DNA of 64,000 nucleotides from Heliobacterium mobile (GTDB lineage: Bacteria > Bacillota > Desulfitobacteriia > Heliobacteriales > Heliobacteriaceae): contig NZ_WNKU01000022.1 of the NCBI RefSeq assembly GCF_009720735.1, positions 1 to 64,000 of the forward strand, given 5' to 3'. The first letter of the stretch is position 1. Each line of letters begins with the position of its first letter. Of the stretch, positions 8,401 to 16,505 are shown piece after piece. A program made the position numbers and the translations under genes. The notes beneath the pieces are model-generated. The model searched no databases. It was not told the DNA's origin and worked only from the letters and a program-made list of their open reading frames with translations.

Positions 8401-10590
8401 GTGAAAAAGACACTCGTCATCGCGGAAAAACCGTCCGTCGGCCGTGAAATCGCAAAAATATTACATTGTCATCAAAAAGGAAACGGATGCTTGATCGGTC
8501 CCAAATACATTACCACGTGGGCACTGGGACACTTAGTCACACTGGCCGATCCGGAAGCGTATGATGATCGGTATAAAACCTGGAATCTCGAAGCTCTCCC
8601 CATGCTCCCTCCGAAAATGGAATTAGTCGTCATGAAAGAGACGGCCAAACAATACAGCATCATCAAAAACCTACTCAGGCAGCCCGATATCGATGAAGTC
8701 GTGATTGCCACCGATGCCGGACGGGAAGGCGAACTGGTCGCCCGATGGATCCTGAAAAAAGCAGGATGGCGCAAAACGATCAAACGTCTCTGGATCTCTT
8801 CTCAAACCGACCGGGCCATTCAAGAGGGATTTCGCAACCTAAAACCAGGAAAAGAATACGAAAATCTCTACGCTTCCGCCGAGTGCCGCGCCGAAGCCGA
8901 TTGGCTCGTGGGATTAAACGTCACCCGAGCCTTAACCTGTAAGTATAACGCCCAACTCTCTGCGGGCCGTGTGCAAACACCGACCCTGGCCCTAGTGGTC
9001 GAAAGAGAAAAGGAAATTAAACAATTCGTCCCTAAAGACTACTGGACGATCCACGCCACCACCAAGGGCTTTTCTCTCATCTGGCGAGACAAGCAGAATG
9101 GCCAAAACCGTATCTTTAACAAAACCGAGGCGGACGCGATCATCGCAAAGGTCGCTGGGCAACCGGCGGAAATCATCGATATCAAAAAAGAAGCTAAAAG
9201 AGAACTTCCACCTCTGGCTTATGACCTGACGGAATTGCAACGAGACGCCAACCGCAAATACGATTTTTCGGCCAAAAAAACAGCCTCGATCATGCAGCAA
9301 CTGTATGAAAACCATAAACTAGTCACTTACCCGAGGACCGACTCCCGTTACATCACCGAAGACATGGTCCCTACCCTACCGGAACGCCTACAAAGTATCG
9401 CCGTCGGTCCCTATGCGGATCTCGCCCGAGGGATACTGAGAAACAAAATCACCCCGACCAAACGGTTCGTCGATAACGCTAAGGTCACCGATCACCATGC
9501 CATCATCCCGACGGAAGAATACGTGAACCTGGCCAAGCTCAGCCCCGATGAACGCAAAATCTACGACTTGATCGTCAAGCGTTTTCTCGCCGTACTCTCC
9601 CCGCCCTTTGAGTATGAGCAAACGACCATCAAAGCTTCTATCCAAGGAGAGCTTTTCTCAGCCAAAGGCAAAATCGTCAAACATAAAGGATGGCACCAAG
9701 TCTACGAGGGTCTCGGTAATATGGAAGAGAAAGACCCCTGGACCGATTATGAAGAAGAACCGGAACAGACCCTCCCTGAAATCCAAAAGGGAGCCAAACT
9801 GAGCATCGATGCGGTGAAAACACAAGCTAATAAAACGAAGCCACCAGCCCGTTACACCGAGGCTACGCTGCTATCGGCGATGGAACACCCCGGCAAATTT
9901 ATCGAAGACCAGAAACTGCGAGAAGAAATGGGCAGCCAAATCGGTCTGGGAACACCAGCGACCCGAGCCGACATCATCGAAAAACTCTTTTCATCTTTTT
10001 ATATGGAACGTAAAGGAAAAGAAATCGTCCCCACTTCCAAAGGAATGCAGCTCATCCACTTAGTCCCTTCCGAGTTAAAATCGCCGGAACTCACGGCAAA
10101 ATGGGAGCAGCGATTAACAGAGATCAGCAAAGGCCGGGCAAATCGAGATCATTTCATCAACGAAATACGCGGCTATACGACCCAATTGGTATCCAACGTC
10201 GTCGGTGACAACCAAACCTTCCGCCATGATAATCTCAGCCGAGAAAAGTGTCCCGAATGCGGGAAATTCCTGTTGCAAGTCCAGGGAAAACGAGGCGAAA
10301 TGTTAGTCTGCCAGGACCGTGAGTGCGGTTATCGAAAAAGCCTCTCCTTGAATACCAACGCCCGCTGCCCCCAGTGCAAAAAGAAAATGAAAATGATCGG
10401 CGAAGGGGAAGGCAAAACCTTCACCTGCGCTTGCGGCTATCGAGAAAAGCTCAGCGCCTTCACCAAACGGAACGAAGATAAGAAAAATTCCATGAACAAA
10501 AGAGAAGTCAGCAAGTTTCTGCAAAAGAACAAGGACGAAGGAATTACGAATACAGCTCTTGCCGATGCACTGGCTAAGCTGAAGCTATGA
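8401..10590 (+). CDS. topB: DNA topoisomerase III
   Basis: A 729-residue type IA topoisomerase that relaxes and decatenates DNA through a 5'-phosphotyrosine intermediate. The TOPRIM domain starts at residue 6 (AEKPSVGREIAKIL) and carries the acidic TDAGREGELVAR block near 100. The catalytic tyrosine is in TYPRTDSRYI near residue 310. The C-terminus has zinc-ribbon-like cysteine sets (CPECGKF, CGYRKS, CPQCKKKMK, CACGYREK; about 618-685), then a short basic tail. Start is GTG with GGAG about 8 bases upstream. Length is normal for Firmicutes TopB. A strong terminator follows at 10594-10636. Confidence 0.96.
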   Translation: MKKTLVIAEKPSVGREIAKILHCHQKGNGCLIGPKYITTWALGHLVTLADPEAYDDRYKTWNLEALPMLPPKMELVVMKETAKQYSIIKNLLRQPDIDEVVIATDAGREGELVARWILKKAGWRKTIKRLWISSQTDRAIQEGFRNLKPGKEYENLYASAECRAEADWLVGLNVTRALTCKYNAQLSAGRVQTPTLALVVEREKEIKQFVPKDYWTIHATTKGFSLIWRDKQNGQNRIFNKTEADAIIAKVAGQPAEIIDIKKEAKRELPPLAYDLTELQRDANRKYDFSAKKTASIMQQLYENHKLVTYPRTDSRYITEDMVPTLPERLQSIAVGPYADLARGILRNKITPTKRFVDNAKVTDHHAIIPTEEYVNLAKLSPDERKIYDLIVKRFLAVLSPPFEYEQTTIKASIQGELFSAKGKIVKHKGWHQVYEGLGNMEEKDPWTDYEEEPEQTLPEIQKGAKLSIDAVKTQANKTKPPARYTEATLLSAMEHPGKFIEDQKLREEMGSQIGLGTPATRADIIEKLFSSFYMERKGKEIVPTSKGMQLIHLVPSELKSPELTAKWEQRLTEISKGRANRDHFINEIRGYTTQLVSNVVGDNQTFRHDNLSREKCPECGKFLLQVQGKRGEMLVCQDRECGYRKSLSLNTNARCPQCKKKMKMIGEGEGKTFTCACGYREKLSAFTKRNEDKKNSMNKREVSKFLQKNKDEGITNTALADALAKLKL

Positions 10591-10593
10591 TAT

Positions 10594-10636
10594 GAAAAAG
10601 AAGTCTGTCGTGTTATCTACGATAGACTTCTTTTTC
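10594..10636 (+). terminator. intrinsic terminator of topB
   Basis: GAAAAAGAAGTCTGTCG (10594-10610) pairs with CGATAGACTTCTTTTTC (10620-10636), 17 bp with one wobble and a 9-base loop; TTTTT lies in the distal arm. Confidence 0.88.
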
Positions 10637-10726
10637 CGCTTTTATATTCAATTATTGCAGTAATCGAACTGTCGACGGTTCACTTTCCATGGTCACATAC
10701 GCCATAGCACATCAAATGAGAATGAT

Positions 10727-11038
10727 TCAAGCATGCTGCTCGTAAATTACCTTTCCGACACGGTGAATATGGTCTTTTAATGCCTCGTGATCTAAGTGAG
10801 TGAAGTCTATGATATCCACGAAATAAGGCAACGGACCTTCTTCTTCAAGCTTAGCATGTAATGAAGTCACCGTATCAAATGTAACCTTATCGCCATAAAT
10901 AGCAATATCAATATCGGATCCTCGCCGAAAAGTCCCTTTGGCTCTTGAACCGAAGATAACCGCCTTGTCAATTTCTCCGTAGCTTTTAATCGTGTTTACG
11001 ATGTAGCGAAGATCGGACTCCGTCAAGCCAAAGTTCAT
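10727..11038 (-). CDS. MNT-type nucleotidyltransferase (antitoxin of HEPN/MNT pair)
   Basis: A 103-residue minimal nucleotidyltransferase of the DNA polymerase beta superfamily. The signature is complete: GSRAKGTFRRGSDIDIAIYG at residues 30-49, with the two metal-binding aspartates in SDID, and a third acidic strand in YFVDIID. In characterised MNT/HEPN modules this protein neutralises the HEPN partner, in some systems by adding AMP groups to its tyrosine. The ATG at 11038 overlaps the stop of the HEPN gene (ATGA) and has GAGG about 7 bases upstream, so the pair is coupled. Role as an antitoxin is inferred from family and pairing. Confidence 0.9.
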   Translation of the reverse strand: MNFGLTESDLRYIVNTIKSYGEIDKAVIFGSRAKGTFRRGSDIDIAIYGDKVTFDTVTSLHAKLEEEGPLPYFVDIIDFTHLDHEALKDHIHRVGKVIYEQHA

Positions 11039-11430
11039 AGTAATGCCTCGAATTTTTTGCAAAGTTTGAGAATGGCAAAGTAGTATATCGTGCGAATAAG
11101 TCTTTCCGATTCTTTTGCCCTATCTTCGTTATAGGTATGTGCCATTAAGTTTCTTTTCTCCAATGCGTCCATCCAAGCATGACCATCTTCAATCAATTCA
11201 ACTTGATACGCCGTCTGGATCGTTTTCCTAGGGGTCTTCGGGTCAAACCCTTCTATTTCTAGATAATCCTTCATGGTTTTCCAAGCCAGTTCAAAGGTAT
11301 ACTCGAAACACTGTATTAGACCTTGAGTTTCGAACTTATTTAGTTCATCTTTCTCGATAAATTCCGTCAACTGACTGGTTGCCATCTTAAAGTTAGAAAA
11401 TCTCTGTTGCCAACGGATATCCGAATTCAT
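11035..11430 (-). CDS. HEPN-family protein, HI0074-like nucleotidyltransferase substrate-binding subunit
   Basis: A 131-residue all-helical protein of the HI0074/HEPN family, first gene of a two-gene unit with the MNT nucleotidyltransferase. It contains the motif R-x4-H-x-Y at residues 93-100 (RNLMAHTY), which in HEPN toxins forms the RNase site and whose tyrosine is the AMP-acceptor in MNT/HEPN systems. WKTMKDYLE and the terminal helix KLCKKF are typical of the family. Its ATG at 11430 is preceded by GGAGG about 6-7 bases upstream. It probably acts as the toxin half of a type VII-like module. The motif is seen; toxicity is inference. Confidence 0.88.
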   Translation of the reverse strand: MNSDIRWQQRFSNFKMATSQLTEFIEKDELNKFETQGLIQCFEYTFELAWKTMKDYLEIEGFDPKTPRKTIQTAYQVELIEDGHAWMDALEKRNLMAHTYNEDRAKESERLIRTIYYFAILKLCKKFEALL

Positions 11431-11479
11431 ATATTTTAGACCTCCGCAATTAAACTTATAATAAGTATCATTTTTTTAC

Positions 11480-11567
11480 CCCATAAGAACATTGCTTAAA
11501 CTCATTTTACTAAATTTTCCACGAACTTAAAAGCCGTCTTTAATAATAATGCACATGTTCTTATGGG
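11480..11567. repeat. 13-bp perfect inverted repeat, arms 62 bases apart
   Basis: CCCATAAGAACAT (11480-11492) and its exact complement ATGTTCTTATGGG (11555-11567). The spacing of 62 AT-rich bases is too long for a terminator. It could be a regulator site for the HEPN/MNT unit, a recombinase site or the ends of a very short element. Confidence 0.7.
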
Positions 11568-11575
11568 TGCACTGG

Positions 11576-11641
11576 TTATCAACAGTTAACTCACCATTAA
11601 TACACCCATAATCCACAGAGTTACCCACAGATTGTGGATAT
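11576..11641. other. cluster of four DnaA-box-like nonamers
   Basis: Compared with the DnaA box TTATCCACA, each of these differs at one position: TTATCAACA (11576-11584), TAATCCACA (11609-11617), TTACCCACA (11621-11629) on the plus strand and ATATCCACA on the minus strand (11633-11641). Four such sites in 66 bases, next to AT-rich DNA, resemble an origin or DnaA-titration cluster. No replication gene adjoins it, so function is unproven. Confidence 0.45.
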
Positions 11642-11777
11642 CTGCGCAACCTCAATTCTATTCCGTATCGGTCTGCTTACGCAATTTCCCAAGTATTTTT
11701 TCTCTTGTCCCTCATTGATTTCCACAAGCAAAACATATAGAGTAATCCTACAAACCTTAAGGCAGAGGGTGGTGAAT

Positions 11778-11939
11778 ATGGACTTCCCGTTACTGATCGG
11801 TATCTTGGTGTTCTTTTCTGTCATTTGTGTTTTAGCATCTGTGGTCTTAATTAATAAGCGCAGAGAAGAATATGCGCTCGAACTTGAAAGAATCGAAGGA
11901 GACCACTCATACAATCGGTTGCGTAACCCGGGGGAGTGA
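11778..11939 (+). CDS. mini membrane protein, 53 aa
   Basis: One transmembrane helix at residues 4-24 (FPLLIGILVFFSVICVLASVVL) followed by a positively charged and then acidic cytoplasmic tail. The ATG at 11778 follows GAGGGTGGTGAAT, a good ribosome site; a longer frame exists upstream but has no ribosome site. It lies about 100 bases before the serine recombinase and reads the same way. No family recognised. Confidence 0.65.
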   Translation: MDFPLLIGILVFFSVICVLASVVLINKRREEYALELERIEGDHSYNRLRNPGE

Positions 11940-12037
11940 TGTAATGTGCCAGCTTGGTGCCTTTATCACTGGCTCGTAAAGATAAATGGCTGATTCATTC
12001 CTAGAAGAAAACCCCTTTTCATATTTTTATAGAGGCA

Positions 12038-13534
12038 ATGATAAGATTAGGGGGAATTCTTACGCCTCTCGTAGCCGCCTACATCCGCGTCTCCACGGAC
12101 GAACAAGCCGAACATGGCATCTCCATCCCCGCTCAAAAATCCCGTCTCCTCTCTTACTGCCAAGCCATGGACTGGGAGATCTTCGACTTCTACGTCGATG
12201 ACGGATATTCTGGAAAGAACCTCAATCGCCCAGACATGCAGCGACTCATCCGAGATGCCCAGACAAAAAAGTTCGATACGGTCCTGTTCGTCAAGTTAGA
12301 CCGTCTTTCCAGGAAGCAACGGGACACGTTGTACCTTCTGGAAGACATATTTGAACCCCACGGAATCGGTATCAAATCGGTTACCGAATCTTTTGATACA
12401 ACGACACCCTTTGGCAAGGCGGCCCTCGGAATGATGGCCGTCTTTGCGCAGTTGGAACGGGAAACGATCGTTGAACGGGTCCGGCTGGCGAAGAAAGAAA
12501 GTGCCAAGCAAGGACGATTTATGGGTGGTCCCGCTCCCCTCGGCTACGACCACGACCCGGCAAAAAAGCGCCTTGTTATCAACGAAGAACAGGCCGACCT
12601 GGTACGCTGGATATATGATGAGTACCTCAATGGCGAACGAGGCTACAAGGGTATCGTAGATCTTCTAGATCAAAAAGGTATCCCTTCCCCCACCGGCCGT
12701 AAGTGGAACACGGTAACACTCAAGTTTATATTAACCAACCCCATTTACCTTGGTGTAATCGAACATAAAGGCGAGTTGCATAAAGGCAATCATCCAGCCA
12801 TCCTAGACCGGTCAAAATGGGACGAAGCGCAACGGTTGCTGGCCCAGCGTGGAGTTGTCCGTTCGGCCGCTACGGTCCATGGTGGACTCGTGTCGGGTAT
12901 CGTTTACTGTGGGGAGTGCGGCGCCCGAATGCGCTATAAGCGTGTATGGCAGAACTATCCCTGCAAAGAACCGAAGAGGGTTATCGATTACTATGTCTGC
13001 TACAGCCAGGATAAGAGCACGCCCTATATGACCCGCTCGAAGGAATGCCGGGTGGGGTACAAACGGGCCACTGAAGTTGAGGATGCTGTCGTAGATGCTT
13101 TACGAAAATACAGCGTGGATACCGATGCTGTATCCAAAATCGCCGGAGAGCTTTTGGAGGGCAACGAAGACAAAGAGCCACTTCGAACACTCAACCGTCT
13201 TCGCAAGGAGCTCACCGGTATCGATAAAAAACTGGAACGATGGTATGAGGCCTTTGAAAAAGGGGCTATCTCCCCAGACGACTTGGTGGAGAGAATCAAG
13301 GGACTCCGGGAGAAAAAGAAATCCCTGGAGACCGAAATCGTCGATGTAGAAGCCCGGACTCAAAAGGCTGAAGAAAGGGCCATCACCATGGCCGACATCA
13401 TGGAGGTATTAAAGAACTTCCCGGAACTTTGGACTCAGGCCTCTGCTGATGAACGCCGAGGCATTGTGTCGAATCTTTTGAACCGAGTGAACGTATTCAA
13501 AGACGGCCATGTCGAGGTCGAACTAGGCGAATAG
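12038..13534 (+). CDS. large serine recombinase (site-specific integrase/excisionase)
   Basis: The 498-residue protein has the three domains of large serine recombinases. The resolvase catalytic domain covers about 10-150 (AAYIRVSTDEQ, with the nucleophilic serine near residue 19, and LFVKLDRLSR). The recombinase DNA-binding domain covers about 165-270. A zinc ribbon (YCGECGARM to a distal Cys pair, about 290-345) is followed by a coiled coil (about 385-450). The family includes phage integrases and SpoIVCA, which excises the skin element from sigK during sporulation. The ATG at 12038 has GAGG only 2 bases away, while AGGGGG (12049-12054) sits 7 bases before an in-frame ACG at 12062, so the true start is open. 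The stop touches cotJC coding sequence. Confidence 0.93.
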   Translation: MIRLGGILTPLVAAYIRVSTDEQAEHGISIPAQKSRLLSYCQAMDWEIFDFYVDDGYSGKNLNRPDMQRLIRDAQTKKFDTVLFVKLDRLSRKQRDTLYLLEDIFEPHGIGIKSVTESFDTTTPFGKAALGMMAVFAQLERETIVERVRLAKKESAKQGRFMGGPAPLGYDHDPAKKRLVINEEQADLVRWIYDEYLNGERGYKGIVDLLDQKGIPSPTGRKWNTVTLKFILTNPIYLGVIEHKGELHKGNHPAILDRSKWDEAQRLLAQRGVVRSAATVHGGLVSGIVYCGECGARMRYKRVWQNYPCKEPKRVIDYYVCYSQDKSTPYMTRSKECRVGYKRATEVEDAVVDALRKYSVDTDAVSKIAGELLEGNEDKEPLRTLNRLRKELTGIDKKLERWYEAFEKGAISPDDLVERIKGLREKKKSLETEIVDVEARTQKAEERAITMADIMEVLKNFPELWTQASADERRGIVSNLLNRVNVFKDGHVEVELGE

Positions 13535-13969
13535 CCATATCAACTTATAAAGAACACTAAAGGTCTTCTCACCGATATCGGCACGGAAGAATTAGCCCAC
13601 TTGGAAGTCATTGCAACGTTAATTTATAAGCTCACCAAAGGCGTTCCGGCGGAGAAACTGCGAGAAGTCGGTCTGGGCGGCTTTTATACCCAGCATGATA
13701 ACGCCCTCTATTATGCAGATGCCAACGGGGTACCCTGGACGGCCGCCTATATTCAGGCTACCGGCGATCCCATCGCTGATCTGCACGAAGACCTTGCGGC
13801 TGAACAAAAAGCTAGGGCTACCTATGAACACTTGATCAATTTGACCGATGATCCCGGTGTCAAGGATGCGCTGCGCTTCCTTCGGGAACGGGAAGTAGTT
13901 CACTTCCAGCGCTTTGGGGAAGCTCTGAATGATGTGCAGGATTTTATGGGCCGCAAGAAGTGTTATTAA
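13535..13969 (+). pseudogene. cotJC: 5'-truncated spore coat protein CotJC (manganese-catalase-like)
   Basis: From directly after the recombinase stop (TAG, 13532-13534) the same frame runs on as CotJC: PYQLIKNTKG, LLTDIGTEELAHLE, the KLTKG block, DNALYYADANGVPWTAAYIQ, TGDPIADLHEDLAAEQKARA, and RFLREREVVHFQRFGEA. Full CotJC is about 190 residues. Roughly the first 50, including the first metal-ligand helix (the YGGxDGEL...ALRYLNQRY region), are missing, and no N-terminal half was found in this window. The nearest start codon in the fragment is a TTG at 13601 without a ribosome site. This is either a broken gene or one half of a gene interrupted by an element that the adjacent recombinase can excise. 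A terminator follows at 13978. Confidence 0.85.
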
Positions 13970-13977
13970 ATCCCGTG

Positions 13978-14020
13978 AAAAGAGCCAGAAGAGACTATAG
14001 CCGTCTTTTCTGGCTCTTTT
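13978..14020 (+). terminator. intrinsic terminator of cotJC
   Basis: AAAAGAGCCAGAA (13978-13990) pairs perfectly with TTCTGGCTCTTTT (14008-14020), about 17 bases of loop, T-rich 3' arm. A coat operon terminator kept in place supports the view that cotJC was once intact here. Confidence 0.85.
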
Positions 14021-14136
14021 CCTCCTTTAGGCTTACAAAAACTTTTACACTAAGCTCTGAGCAAAAAAGGTAATTCATAGAATTTATCGAAGTACGAACT
14101 ACCTTATTTTATCATTCATGTAAAAGGAGGCCATTT

Positions 14137-15900
14137 ATGAGGGAAATAGGCCCGTTTCGAAGCATGGCTATCCCTATGAAAGAAACTTTGTCTCGAATCA
14201 CCTTGGCCCTATTATTAACCCCATCCATGCTGTCAGTCCCCGTCGACGGTGATACTCCCATCGCTGAAGCGGCTTCGGTATCAACTTCCACAGCGGATGC
14301 GGGTCCTTCGATCCTCCTCTTCGAAAACCAACCTTACCCGGAGGTCGTTACAAAAAGCGATGCTACCTTAAAAACTTTAATGTCTCTGGATCATGACTTA
14401 AGCCGGATGAAGGTCACTGGCAAACAGTTGGAACTGTTAGATGGAACATTCGGCTACTGGGACCCTGACGGACACAAGACATTGTGGCACATTAACCTCA
14501 GTGGACCACAAGCGGAGAACCATGGCTTCGCAACAGCTACTTTTGATGGTCAGAAGGGGAATCTAATCCGCTTCAATTGGCACGATGACACTTGGACCAG
14601 TGAGGATTATCCATCAAAAGACTTTGCCATCGCCCAAGCGACGACGTTTTTACGATTGGTTGCCGGTGAAGAATACAAGCAGTTCAGTCTGGGCGACAGC
14701 GATTTCATCTCCTACTCCCTATCTGGTGACGGCCGGGGAAACGACAAGAAGTATCATTTCCGAACGGTGCAGTTTCAGCGGCTCGTCAAAGGAATCCCGG
14801 TGCTGAACAGCGGTTGGACCATCGATGTGGATGCCAACGGACATATTATCAACGCCAACAACATTGGACCTCTCATAGTCGATGAGTCCATCTTCCCCGC
14901 AGCAGTCGATCTAAAAACGGCAGAAGAGATCAAGAATTCCGCCGACAAATGGTTAAAACTCCGGCTTATCTACAACCCTGACGGTACCGAATCAATCTTC
15001 TCTCCCTCTGCGAAGGCTCGGCTCGTCTATGCCGTCGATTCTTACCTCATTGATGCAAAAACGGGTGAAGGGATATCCTCATCCGTCCCTTCACGAGAAA
15101 TAATCACTATCCATGGGAACGGCGAGTCTCTCATTCGCAACAAAGAAGATGCTGCTCGATTTATGGAAAAGGTGGTTCAACTCGATGTAGACCGGATGGA
15201 ATTGCATATCGATTCTGCCCCCGGAGACACATCCACTGGCCCGCAAACCACGTATAATTGGATGATGAATACAACCGACGCAACCAGTCTAACCCGGACT
15301 TCATCAGGCCCATCGAATATACGCTCTCTGACACTCGCAGTGAACAGTGAAACAGGAAAAGTAAACAATTTCTATTGTGCCGTCGACAGAAATGAAGGCA
15401 AAAAAGAACCAAAGATTACGGTAGCCCAAGCGCAAGAGACATTAATTACATTCCTCGCATCTACGTTAGAAAAAGGCGAATATGAAATGGAAATACATCG
15501 GTACGTCCCTGAGAAGATCCCTGATTGGGTCGATAGAAGCAAACTTCCGCAAGATGTACTAAACTCAAACACCGATTACACCTTTTCTGTGAACCGACTG
15601 TACCAAGGTGTTCCCGATTGGAGACCTTACTCCCTCACGATTGACGGAGAAACCGGTAAATTATCCTCCTTTTATGGTCAAGTGGCGCAGTTGAAAGACC
15701 ACCCCGATCCGTCCAAAGCGATTATCCCCGTTCAAGCAAAAACAGCCTTTCTGAAACAGAGCGACCTTCAGTTGATCTATGAGTGGCCTGAATTCTATGG
15801 TCAACGTTCACCACGAGCCTACCTCCGCTACATAATCGCAAAGCCGTTGGCGATTCGGCAAATCGACGCAATCACCGGCGAAGTGGTTACATTAAAATAA
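14137..15900 (+). CDS. secreted YcdB/YcdC-repeat (PepSY-like) protein
   Basis: A 587-residue exported protein. The N-terminus has a signal peptide with a hydrophobic core (ITLALLLTPSMLSVPV) and a likely AEA-A cleavage near residue 46. The mature part repeats the PepSY/YcdB plan: KDFAIAQATTFLRLVAGEEY, then RTVQFQRLVKGIPVLNSGWTI with DVDANGHIINAN, and again YTFSVNRLYQGVPDWRPYSLTI with DGETGKLSSFYG. Such proteins are found outside the membrane of Bacillota; a protease-inhibitor or cell-envelope role is suggested for PepSY domains but the exact job is unknown. AAAGGAGG stands 7 bases before the ATG. Confidence 0.85.
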   Translation: MREIGPFRSMAIPMKETLSRITLALLLTPSMLSVPVDGDTPIAEAASVSTSTADAGPSILLFENQPYPEVVTKSDATLKTLMSLDHDLSRMKVTGKQLELLDGTFGYWDPDGHKTLWHINLSGPQAENHGFATATFDGQKGNLIRFNWHDDTWTSEDYPSKDFAIAQATTFLRLVAGEEYKQFSLGDSDFISYSLSGDGRGNDKKYHFRTVQFQRLVKGIPVLNSGWTIDVDANGHIINANNIGPLIVDESIFPAAVDLKTAEEIKNSADKWLKLRLIYNPDGTESIFSPSAKARLVYAVDSYLIDAKTGEGISSSVPSREIITIHGNGESLIRNKEDAARFMEKVVQLDVDRMELHIDSAPGDTSTGPQTTYNWMMNTTDATSLTRTSSGPSNIRSLTLAVNSETGKVNNFYCAVDRNEGKKEPKITVAQAQETLITFLASTLEKGEYEMEIHRYVPEKIPDWVDRSKLPQDVLNSNTDYTFSVNRLYQGVPDWRPYSLTIDGETGKLSSFYGQVAQLKDHPDPSKAIIPVQAKTAFLKQSDLQLIYEWPEFYGQRSPRAYLRYIIAKPLAIRQIDAITGEVVTLK

Positions 15901-16060
15901 ATTCTCTGTGAAGCTAAAATTGGCGAAGCTCTCTCTTTCAATCCAATCCCCTGCCCCCTACCTAGAAGGTAGTACTGTGGAAACCGGTGTTTCTTAGCGA
16001 CTCACTTGTTTAAGATAGTCCTAATGAAAACGGTCAACATGATTGCATGGAGGGGTATCG

Positions 16061-16495
16061 ATGCGGGACTATCATTTTTGGAGAAAATGGCTCTTCTTCT
16101 TTGGTCTGGCTTTTACGGTCTTCGGATTAGTGCTGGCTTTTTTTAGCCAGACGGCGTTTTTTGATCTGTTATTTAACGACCAAATCAACCCAACCTTTTG
16201 GCCAGACCCCTTCTCCCAGGAACCGCCCCGTACCTTTCAGGCTTGGATTTACGGCGTATTGGGCGCCACCTGTGCCGGCTGGGGCGTTTTTATCGCTTTT
16301 CTCGCCCACTATCCTCTTGCTAAAAAAGAACCTTGGGCCTGGCAATGTATCTTTGTCGGAATCACCCTTTGGTTTTTCGTCGATACGGCCATATCCTTGT
16401 ATTTCGGAGTCATCTTCAATGCCGTCTTTAACGTCTTGCTACTCCTGGTTTCCCTTGTCCCCCTTTGGATGATGAAAGGGCAGATGGCCGAGTAA
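16061..16495 (+). CDS. hypothetical membrane protein, four TM, 144 aa
   Basis: Four hydrophobic segments (about residues 9-33, 60-82, 95-115, 117-138) with aromatic-rich loops (FWPDPFSQEPP). No enzyme motif seen. GGAGGGG lies 6-7 bases before the ATG at 16061, which is preferred to the upstream in-frame TTG. The gene ends 11 bases before the aminotransferase frame, so they may be co-transcribed. Confidence 0.75.
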   Translation: MRDYHFWRKWLFFFGLAFTVFGLVLAFFSQTAFFDLLFNDQINPTFWPDPFSQEPPRTFQAWIYGVLGATCAGWGVFIAFLAHYPLAKKEPWAWQCIFVGITLWFFVDTAISLYFGVIFNAVFNVLLLLVSLVPLWMMKGQMAE

Positions 16496-16505
16496 AGGCC
16501 CAGCC

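Larger units (their letters stand above)
11431..11777. other. AT-rich intergenic region with inverted repeat and DnaA-box-like cluster
   Basis: About 350 bases without a gene between the HEPN gene and the mini membrane protein. It holds a 13-bp perfect inverted repeat (arms 11480-11492 and 11555-11567) and four DnaA-box-like nonamers in 66 bases (11576-11641), listed separately. The rest is AT-rich and shows no coding frame with a ribosome site. Confidence 0.6.
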
